Under the pieces are notes generated by a model. That model was not told the origin of the DNA. It made no database searches and saw only the letters and a list, made by a program, of their open reading frames with translations. From Micractinium sp. NFX-FRZ (Eukaryota > Chlorophyta > Trebouxiophyceae > Chlorellales > Chlorellaceae): a stretch of DNA of 31,441 bases. The position numbers were made by a program, and so were the translations under genes. Below are positions 19,692 to 29,900 of this stretch, in pieces. The stretch spans positions 1 through 31,441 of the forward strand of contig JAPTJF010000600.1 in the NCBI GenBank assembly GCA_029339195.1, in the 5' to 3' direction. Numbering within the stretch: the stretch's first letter is position 1; the number at the start of each line of letters is the position of its first letter.

Positions 19692-20967
19692 CAGCCCTCC
19701 ATGCATATGGTGGCAGCTTGCTGGCCTGATTTAGGGCGCCGGCAGTGGGGCGCTGCCTTGGAGGCAGTCGCGGCTCTCCCAATCTACAACATACACACTA
19801 CTTAAAACTAGATGTCTCAGTGCACGTGCTTCTGATACATGTCGGCGCCCCGCCGGCACAACCAAAATTTAGTCAACTGTGGCTTTGTCAGTCGTGCACA
19901 AAGCCACAAGGCCAGGCTTGGCAGCCCACAAGCCTGCAAGCTGACGGTGTCCCAGGCTGTGACGCTCTGGGGTTTTGCATTGATGCGGTATTCTTCTGAT
20001 GAAATAATGTTGCAACTCACGCACATTGCTGATGGAGGCCGACACCGTGGCAGGGTGGCAGCCCTGCATCCACGCACACAGCGGGTGGTCGTGGCCTGGC
20101 AGCCAGGGCACTGCGGTGCTACAGAGGCCCTGGAATCGGTGCATGGGATCCAAAGAAAATTTCACTTTGGCTGGCACTCTCCCTGCAGCCTCGTAGCCCG
20201 TGCCCAGTGCACCCAGGCTACCTGCCGCTGGCGGCGCCACCTGGCGGCTGCCGGCGCCTTTGCTTACCGCACCTTTCAGGCGACAGATTCGCTTTGGTTT
20301 ACGTGCCCTTTGAACGCGTTTTTCGGCAGCAGTCGCGGCGGACAAGATTCATTCCCGACTGAAGAGGGCGGTCCACCGCCCGTCTCGGAGGCGCGCTGTG
20401 CACCACCTGCCGGCTGAAACTAAGCAGCAGGTGTGACGGAAGCCCTCTGCAGGGCTTGGGGGCTGCTGGATCTCCCCCACCTTCCCTCCGCTGCTGCCGC
20501 CGCCTCTGCCTCTGCTCTCCTCCACCGCCCTGCTTGCCGCCCTGCCCTTGCCTGCCCCGGTCACCTGGCATGTGCTGTGCAAGCATCCTGCACGCACTCC
20601 TTAACCCGACAGACGCGCATGGCGTTGACCAGTGCCCCGCCCAATCCAACAACGCGTCTCTTTCCCCCCGCCCAGGCCAACCCACCCGCAGGCCCGACCC
20701 TCTGGGACCGCCCCCACTGAGGTGGGGGGATGCATGCTTCTCTGCCACGGAATTGAGCCCCATTTTTCAGATCTGCCCATTGTCTATCTCATCCCTTTTC
20801 ACCGTCTCGCCGTCGGCCCCGGAATTACTGAGTCATCCCTCCTCGCACAAAGAGATGGAAGCACGGAGGCGGCGCTGCTGCGAGCGGTCACAGCTTGCCC
20901 ACTCACAGTCCCCAGTAGCGTGTCCCCCCCCCCCCCCCCACCTGCAGCAGGCGTAAGCAGAGCAGGC
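19692..20967. other. Intergenic region upstream of the NagB-LmbE gene
   Basis: About 1.3 kb without a supportable gene. It has C/T-rich stretches, a 16-base C run (20924-20939) and a decayed copy of the downstream gene's first exon near 20854-20895. A CCTGCAG acceptor-like site at 20941-20947, just before the start codon, could end a 5' UTR intron. Confidence 0.5.
20854..20895 (+). repeat. Decayed copy of NagB-LmbE first exon start
   Basis: GGAGGCGGCGCTGCTGCGAG at 20865 followed by gtcacagc matches GGAGGCGGCTCTGCTGCGTG at 20970 followed by acagc (offset about 105). The copy carries its own ATG at 20854, in a different local context. Confidence 0.7.
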
Positions 20968-23900
20968 ATGGAGGCGGCTCTGCTGCGTGACAGCTGGCTG
21001 CGCGCAAGGGAGCACGTACGATGTGAAGTGTTCCACGACAGCGAGGATATTAGCAGGGTGGTGGCGGCGGAGATTGCCGCCCTGATACGGCGGCGCCAGG
21101 CGCAAGGCGAGTGCGGTGTGACGGGGGCCAAGGACACTGGGGGGTGCCCTGCTTGTTTCGTAGTCGAGTTGTTCATAGAATGTAGTGGCTGCTCTAATTC
21201 GTCTTCTGCAGCCACAAGACGAGTTGGAGGCAGAAGGGCCAGGCACCTCTCTCCCCCCCATCAATTTTCAGTCACGCCGCCTTCCTCTCCCCTGCTGCCA
21301 GCGTGCGTAGCGCATGCGCCTGCCCGTCTGCCCACCATACCTGCCCTCCTGCCTTGCCTGCATGCAGGCCAGCGCTGCGTGCTGTGCCTGGCCACCGGCA
21401 GCACTCCCTCCTGCCGTGCTGAGTGCACGCTGTGCCTGCCCCGCCTGCCCTGCCTGCAGGCCAGTGCTGTGTGCTGGGCCTGGCCACGGGCAGCACCCCC
21501 ATGCACGTGTATCGCGAGCTGGTGCACATGCACAGGTGAGGAAAGCGTTCTGTTTTCAAGTGTCCCATTCACAACCCATGCGCGTGTGTCGCGAGCTGGT
21601 GACGGGCATGACCCCACCAGCTCGCGACATGTTGTGGTTCTTGGAAGTGTCCCATCCCTTAAACATGCACGTGTATGGGAAGCTGGTGCACATGCCGCAG
21701 GCGAGGGAAGCGCTGCGCTTAGCTGGGCTGGGTGCTGGTGTCGTGTCTTGCAGGGCGAGGGGCAGAGCCTCTCCTCTGTGCCGATTTGCGTACCCACACT
21801 CCCCACCCCACCCCAGCCACTCCTGCAGGGAGGAGGGCCTGTCGTTTGCCAATGTGGTGACATTCAACCTGGACGAGTACCACCCTGTGCAGCCAGATGC
21901 GCTGCAGGTGAGAGCACTGGAAGCATTGTGTTGCGGGTGGGGTTGTATGGGCGTACTATTTCAAGGGGGAGGCACCTGCGCCTGTCCCCGGTTGCGCCAG
22001 CGCCTGTGGCCGCGGCCATCCCGCCGCCTCGCCTTGCAGTGCCCCCCTCCTGCATGGCCGCTGTGCCTGCTGCATCTGTACTCAGCCTGCTGTGCCTGGT
22101 GTGCAGTCGTACATGGGAACACACCTCTTTGACCACAGAACGCAGGGGCCTGCCATCCAACGGTATCCCACAATATGCCCTCTGCCTGCTGTGCCTGCTG
22201 TGCAGTCATACAAGCGCTTCATGCGCGAGCACCTCTTCGACCACGTGGACATCCCGCCGGGGGCGGTACACATTCCAGATGGGACCGTACCGCTGGCGCA
22301 GGTGCCAAGGCGAGTGGGGGCCGCGGGCATTGCTGCAGGGTGCGGCAGACCTGGCGCTGGCACAGGTGCCCTTGCAAGTGGGGGCACCGGGTTGAGTCAG
22401 ATTGGGGGAGGATTGTCAGGCGCCGAGGAGGGGCCGCCCAGTGGTGCGAACGGCGCAGCCAGCAGCATCTGGCGCCTGCGCCTTGAACAGAGCACGCACA
22501 GCACAGCCGAACGTTCTGGAACATTCGGCTGTGCTGTGCGTGATCTGTTCAAGGCGCAGGCGCCAGATGCTGCTGGCTGCGCCGTCTGCTACACCGGGCG
22601 GTATGAGCTTGCAGGGCTGACGGCGCACGTGGGGTCCTTTGCTGTGCTGCATTTGGCCCTGGGCAATTCCCTGGCTCTCCGCACGGTTTGCTTTTGGTCT
22701 GTGCGCAGCCCCTTAGCCGAGCACGCACGCAGCCTGGCGTTCCCACTCCCCGCCGGCCTGCGCACCCCACCCCCATGGATTGTGAGCGGCAGATGGAGGG
22801 GGCAGCGAGCATTGGCTTCCTCCCAAGTGTGCCTCCCCCTCCTTTCACTGTTCTGCTTGCTCTCATGCCCCGTCCCATCCTCCTGCGCGCCTGCAGCCAC
22901 TGCGAGGAGTATGAGAGGCAGATTGAGGAGGCGGGGGGCATCGACCTGCAGGTGGGGCGAGGCACGTGCACAGCACAGTGGATGCGGCAACAGTTGGGGT
23001 GGGTCCGGGGAGCAGGCCGCCGGGCAAAGGCTTTTCTGCTCACATCCCCTTGCTTTGTTGCCCTGTGCAGATCCTGGGCCTGGGGCGCACGGGGCACATC
23101 GGGTTCAACGAGCGGGGCAGCAGCCGCAGCAGCACCACCCGCCTCATCACGCTCGACAGGTGCTGGTGTGTGTGCGTGTAACTGTGGATCCATGTGCCGA
23201 GGATGCAACGGGCAGGGATGGGTGTTGCATTATCAGTGCGTGTGCACCACCCGCCTCGTTTAACGTATTACGCTCGACAGGTGCTGGGGGGTTGGTTGAC
23301 CATCAAGACCAGTGGAAGCGCGTTGTCAGAATCTCTGTGCCTGGACGGCACTCGCCTCAAATGCCCGACGGGTGGTGCCGTGCCGCCAACTTATGCCAAC
23401 CCTGGGCGAGAGCCTTCGCGTTGGCTCTGCAAATAACACTCGTGCACTGTGCCCGCTGCGCCCCCGCCCCTCCCTGCCCAGGGTCACCCGCGCTGACGCC
23501 GCCGCTGACTTCTTTGGCGAGAGCAACGTGCCTAGACGGGCAATCACCATGGGAGTGGCCACCATCCTGCGGGTGGGGCCGGCAGTGTATATTTGGCTTT
23601 TTGTTGGACCCATATGCTGCGAATGTGGACAGGGCGGACAGGGCGGAGAGGGACACCTCGCTGGCTGTTGGGTGGGTTAGCAGGGATGAATGGGTGAGCA
23701 GAGGCCTTGCAGGCGATAAGCATTCCACACGTCTGCCTGCGCAACACGCCGCGCCTCCCCGCTGCTTGCTGTGCCCTGCTGCAGGCGCGCCGCATCGTCC
23801 TGGTCGCGTTTGGCGAGAACAAGGCGGTGGCGGTGCAGCAGGCGGTGGAGGGGCCGGTGAGCGCACACGTGGCGGCCTCCTACCTGCAGCAGCACCCGGA

Positions 23901-26900
23901 TGCCACGCTGATGCTGGACTTTGCTGCCGCCGCGGGTGGGTGGGAACCCCAATACATGTGTATATGTCTGTGGCTCCTTCTGTGACTGAGCCAGCTGGAC
24001 TGTTTGAAGGGTGTGGGTTGATGAGTGGGATGAGGTGCTGATGGGGGCTGCACCTCGCGCTGCCGGTGCCCCCGCTGCCCATCCGTCATGCACTCGGCGT
24101 GCCCCAGCATGCCGTCTCGTCCTCAATCTCTGCATCCCCCACCACACCGGCCCGCGACTGGTCCCTGCCCTTCCCCTACGCTCCCCTGCAGGCCTGACGC
24201 GTGTGCAGTGCCCCTGGGTGCTGGGCCCCATCCGGTGGGACCCCACGCAGGTAAGCACTGATGGCTGATGTGAGCAGTGCTGACCTGCCAGGCATGATGT
24301 GATGGAGTGTGGGCCCCCACCACTGCGCTGCCACTCACATGCCAAGGCTGCCAGCCTGCTGGCTCATTGCGAGTGTGGTGACGCCACTTGCGTTACTTTG
24401 ACACTAAAGGTGGGTACTCGAAAAGCCGTCCTCCCGCAGGTCAAGAAGGCCGCCTGAACGAGATCCTAAACGAGATCCTAAACGAGATCCTAAAGGCGAT
24501 GCTAAATTGTGGTACTAAACGTCCTCCTGCAGGTCAAGAAGGCCGCCTGCTGGCTCTCGCAAAAGGTCGGCAGTGGCAGTGGCAGCCGCTGGGATGCATG
24601 CAGGGCGGTTGCCTCGCAGAGCAGTGGGTGGAGGAGCTGAGCGGGCACTACTGGCGCTCATGTCCACTACAGCCTATTAACATGATGTGTGTGCCCTGCG
24701 CCCCCTCCTGCCCTGCCCCCTCCTGCAGGTGGGCAAGCCGCTGCTGAAGCTGACTGACTACGACTACAACGAACACCAGCTGCAGGTGTGTGCTTGAATA
24801 TCTCTTGCCACCTGTCTTGTCAAACGATGCTTGGTTGCGTGTTTTGTTTGCCCGTAACGGAGTGGGTGGGTGGGAGTGATGGCAGTCCTTGGTGGCAGGA
24901 GCAATCAACCTGCAGGCAGGCGGGGGGCCTTCAGGGTTGGAGAGTGCGCCCGCCTGTGGGCGATGGCACTGAATGTCGGTACCATTGGCAGAGCGCACTA
25001 GGCCAGCATGCGTGTGAGCCACCATAACTGCCTACATGCCTGTGCTGTGCTGCTCTGTGCTGCGCTGCTCTGTGCTGTGCTGTCGCCACTTTCCCTGCTT
25101 TTCTTGCACCCTTGTAAAATGCAGGACCTGCTGGCAGAGCAGGGGCCAGCTTACGAGATCAGCCTGGGGGTGTTCCACGACCTCACACGCACCATCACAG
25201 GCTGGCCGGGTGCGTCGCGAGTGTGCCATGCTGTGTTGCGCTGTGCCTGCTGTGCTGCGACACACCACACATGAGCAAGAGCGCCCCACGATCCTGTGCG
25301 CTTGACAACAGAACGGCAGTGCTGCGGTAGGCTATGGTGTCCCCCGAGCTACTGCGCTGTCCTGTTGCATTTCACCAAAGTTCGTGCCATGCTGTGGTCC
25401 ATGCTGTCTCCATGCAAGGCGCCAGAATTTCACACCTCCTCCGCTGCCCACACCGTCAAGCCCCTCTGTTGCCTTCCCTCCCGCAGGCGGCAAGCCGGCG
25501 GGCACCCGCCCAGGGGAAGCGGTGGCCGTGCCTTTCAAGGGGTGCCCGCTGGGCAAGGGCACAGCAGGCACAGCAGGCACAGCGGGTGCAGCCGGCATCC
25601 TTGGCCAGCTGGGTCGCAGCGGCAGCAGCAATGGCGAGGAAGGGGGGATCAAGGCTCATCGGGAGGACGGGCCTGGGAATGGGATCGACGGCAGCACGGA
25701 TGCGCTCGACGGCGGCCAGGGGGCGATTGCACAGCAGGCACAGCAGGCGGAAGATGAGCTGGCCAGCGGGCGCGGTGGCAGCTCTAGCACGAGCGCAGGG
25801 GTGCGGCTCAAGAGGCAGTACACCGACCATGGGGACACTCTGTTGCTGACTCAGCAGCAGGCGCCGCCCCAGGCACCCGCTGCCTGCTCGGGTGCGAGTG
25901 GCGGTGAGGTGGTCACCCCGTGTGCAGTGCTGCTGCCGCTGCCACGGCCAGGCCCCAGCATCGACATCGCCAGCTGGCCTGCACATGCGTTGTGCCCCAC
26001 ACTTCGTCCCCATGGTACAACATCAGCCTTACCCAAGCCCCTACAAGTCTCCCAGCAGCCCACCCATTCACCCAAACCCGCCCTCACATGCTCTCCTGCC
26101 CGCAGCCCTCCCCAAGCGCATCCTCATAATCAGTCACCCACCCACCCGCACAAGCTCATCAATTCGCCCACATACCCTCCCTTACATTCTCTCCCGTCCG
26201 CAGCCTTCCCCAAGCGCATCCTCATCCTGAGCCCCCTCTGCCCACTCACTTGCACAATCCTACCAATTCACCCACACACCCGCCTTCCCTCGCATCCCCT
26301 CTGTTACTCGCAGCCTTCCCCAAGCGCATCCTCATCCTGAGCCCCCACCCCGACGATGACGTCATCAGTATGGGGGGCACACTCATCCGCCTGATTGACC
26401 AGGGGCACGAGGTGGGGGGGCGGGGATGGGGTGTGCATGCACGGGGAAAATAGTATGAGAATGGAGAGGGCATGAGGGGAGGGAAAAGCGAGGGGGCGCG
26501 TGGAGGGGCGTCAGCTGTATGGGGGGCGCCCGGCTTCGGCTCTTGTGGACCAGAGGCACAGAGCTGACGCGACCAGGTGGCCCACACCCTCGGCACTTCT
26601 TTCTGCCCTCTACCTTCCCCCGCAGGTCCATGTGGCGTATCAGACGAGCGGCAACATTGCGGTACGTGATATTAGGCAGGGATGGGTGGGGGTGCTGCCC
26701 GCCGGGGCCCCGGGGGGGTCATGCGACCTGCTCGTGTGGTAGGGGCAGGGGCGGCCCAGGGATCATCGTCGAATGACGTAGTGCGGGCGCCGCTTGTCAA
26801 GTGGATCCAGCTGGCCTTGTGACCCGCTGCCGCCTTCCTGCCTGCCTGCCTGCCTGTGCTGCTCCCCAACCCACCCACCCACCTCTGATCTGCGCCACCC

Positions 26901-29900
26901 CATGCATGCAGGTGTGGGATGAGGACGCGCTGCGCTTTGCCGACTTTGCGGTACAGGTACGATGTGGATGCGGTACAGCGGGCGGGGCAGTGGTGTCAAT
27001 GCAGCAGGGGGGCTCTCCGTGTGCCCGCAGCTGAGCTGGCAGGTGGGCCGCGAGGCTGCCTGGCAAACGGGGCAGGGGGGTGCCCTGCCTGGAACCCCAA
27101 CTGTCGGCAGCTGAGCTGGCGGCTGAGCTGGCAATTTTGGCAGAAGCTGCCCCGCTTGAAATCAACTGGGAATGAACATCACAAGATAGCAAGAATGTAC
27201 ACGCTATGCCCTTGCATGCCTGGCGCTGACGTCATGCATGCCGCCCCGTGCAGTTTGGCGCCGCCATGGGGCTGGAGACTAGCGACCGCACGGGGGCCAT
27301 CGCGGCCAGCATTGAGGGCTTCCTGCAGCACAAGCAGCCGGGGGAGGTGAGGAGCTCCTCACCTCGAGGCACGCCACGGAGGTCTGCCGCTTTGCTTGTT
27401 GCTTTATGGAACTCAAGTGCAGGTGTCAGACTGCAGTCCCTACAATTGAAGGAGTCAATTCTGTAGTAATCATTACATTACATTGACATGATGTCAACTG
27501 GCTGGATGCTAATTCTGTGCAAGCGTGTCGAGCGGCCGCCCCCGCCCCACACCCCACACTCCCCCACCACAGGTGGACAGCCCCGAGGTGCAACACATCA
27601 AAACGCTGATCCGCTACACAGAGGCGCGCTCAGGTGGGCGGCCCAGGGTGCACAAACTCCCTCTTGCTGCTCTGAGGCCCTGGCAGGACCCCCTGTTGTC
27701 CAAGCATCCCCGCCTGCAGAACCAGCGCTGCTGCTCCAGCCCCTGCCAGTGCCGCGACACGCTGCCGGCGCCCTGACGCCCCCCTGCTGTGGCAGTGCTG
27801 CCTGCATCCATCGCCCGGCGCCGTGCACGCGCGCCCTCACTCCTGCCCTTCCCTGCAACCTGGCAGCAACATGGGCGGGTAGCACCGCTCTGGGCGCCTT
27901 CGCCGGATGGCCCCTCAGCCCTGGGCCTGGCCCAAGCCCGTAATCAATCCATTGCTCTTGTGTTCCTACTGCCTGCAGCCTGGCGCACCTGTGGGGGCGA
28001 CGTCTCCAACTGCCACTTTATCAACATGCCCTTCTACCAGACGGGTGAGAGGCGCTGTGGGTGGGCAGTTCATCACCCGGCCGCAGCGTGGGCAGCGTGG
28101 GCTTGTTTCTTGTGGGGTGCAGCAGCCGGGCACAGGCCTTGTGCCCCCTACTGCCCCCACTGCATCGTCCCAAGCACGCGTGCCCCCTACGTTTCCTGCC
28201 CCCTGCTGCTGTGCACTTGCGAGGTGGTGCAGGGCCCACCAGCTGCGCCTGTTGCATTTCACATGTTGCATTACGACTTACTCCCCGCCACCCCTGCAAG
28301 CAAGATGCTCTAGCACCCGTTGAGCCAGTGCAACATTGGTCGTTGCATTTCACGATGTTGCATTTCTACAGCATGAGTCATCCTATGAGTCTTGCCTGCA
28401 GGCAAGGTGGTCAAGGACCCCCTGAGTGAGCGTGATATCCAGCTGATTGTGCAGCTGTTTGAGCGCATAAGGTGGGGCCCTGCTGCTTCTTTAAGTTATC
28501 TCCGGTGCAACTGGGGAATGAAGTTGTGTTGTTGAGCGCGATGGTGGGCTAATTGTGGGGCTGTCGAGCGCATCAGGTGCCTGCTGCTGCTGCTGGTGCT
28601 GCTGCTGCTGCTGCTGCTGGTGCTGCTGGAGCTGCTGCTTGTTTGTTGATTGATTGATTGATTCACTCGACACCACGTCCACCCAGGCTTCCTCCTCCCC
28701 TCAGCCGCACCCTCGTTTCCGAAACAAAGAATGCCAGTCATGTCCCGTTGCCCGCAGGCCCCACCAGATCTACGCTGCCGGCGACCTATCGGACCCACAT
28801 GGCACGCACCGCACCTGCCTGCAGGCGAGCCCGGGCTGCCAGCCGCTTGCAACCTCTCGCTCCTGCCCCTGCCCTTGCCCCTGCCCCCGCCTGCTCGGAC
28901 ATCCTGTGTTGCTAAGTGCGTGCCCTGCCTGGCTATGCGGCCAGGCCAGCAGGCAGCATGCCACAGCCTGCAGGGCGCCGTGTGGGACAGGTATGGCAAG
29001 TTGCAGATAGTTTGATGCCACCTTGACATGCAAGAAGTAAACTTATTGCGCCCCCTTGTGCAGGCCATCTGCCAGCCGCCACCTGCAGGCACTGGAGCGG
29101 GAACAGGTTCCACACTGTAGCATTTTTTTGGAGTCAACCGCCCATGTTGCCTCTCCTGCTGCACTGCAGGCCATCTGCCAGGCCCTGGAGGTGGTGCGGC
29201 ACAGGGAGTGGTACCGCTCCTGCAGTACCCAGGTGTTCCTGTACCGCGGCGCCTGGCAGGTAGGTGGTGGGCCAGGTGGCACCGATGCACACGATTCTGG
29301 GTGATGTGCTCAGGACAGCTCGAGCAGCCAGCTGGGGCAGGTAGTGGTGCTGCTGCTCAATCATGACAGGAGGCCCTAAGCACACCGGCCCCCTCAGAAC
29401 ACACAGTAGACCTGCCTTCCCCCTTTCCCCTCCGTGCTGCCCGGCAGGAGTGGCAGCCCTGGACGTGGCAGTGCCCTCATAGCACATCACTTGAGCTCGT
29501 GCTCCCCCTTTCTGTTCTGTTCCATGCGCGGCAGGAGTGGGAGCCCTGGATGGTTGACGTGGTGGTGCCGCTGGGTCCCGCTGAGCTGCAGCAGAAGATC
29601 AATGCAATCTTCAAGCACCAGAGCCAGGTGGGTGGGTGGGTGGGGTGTGCTGGCATCTGGGGTGACCGGCTTGCTTGGGCCTCCCAGGGTGCCCCCCATC
29701 CTGCTGGCTTCCTCACCTGGGGCTCTCGGGCGGTGCCTCTATTCTTCTTTTTGGGCGCCCGGTGGTCCCAGGGCTGGCCGGGCCCAAGGAGGGCGTGTAT
29801 TTCAGTCAGCGCGGGAGGCGGTGGGGACAGCGGAGGGCATTACAAGTTGGTCTGGCGCCGGCGCCCTCCTGCCGGTGGGCCAACGCTGGCTGCCAGGGCC

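Noticed and set aside
19869..20345. A 158-codon minus-strand frame in the intergenic region
   Set aside because: It starts plausibly (MSAATAAEKR) but shows no domain, no splice support and ordinary GC-rich composition, so I left it uncalled.
22450..22585. Calling the palindrome a transcription terminator or tRNA-like gene
   Set aside because: It lies mid-gene in an intron with no U tract and no tRNA features.
22092..24041. A 649-codon open frame on the plus strand
   Set aside because: It contains exon 4 of the NagB-LmbE gene in frame but then reads through introns and decayed repeats. The low stop density comes from high GC, and family-matching exons in other phases lie inside it.
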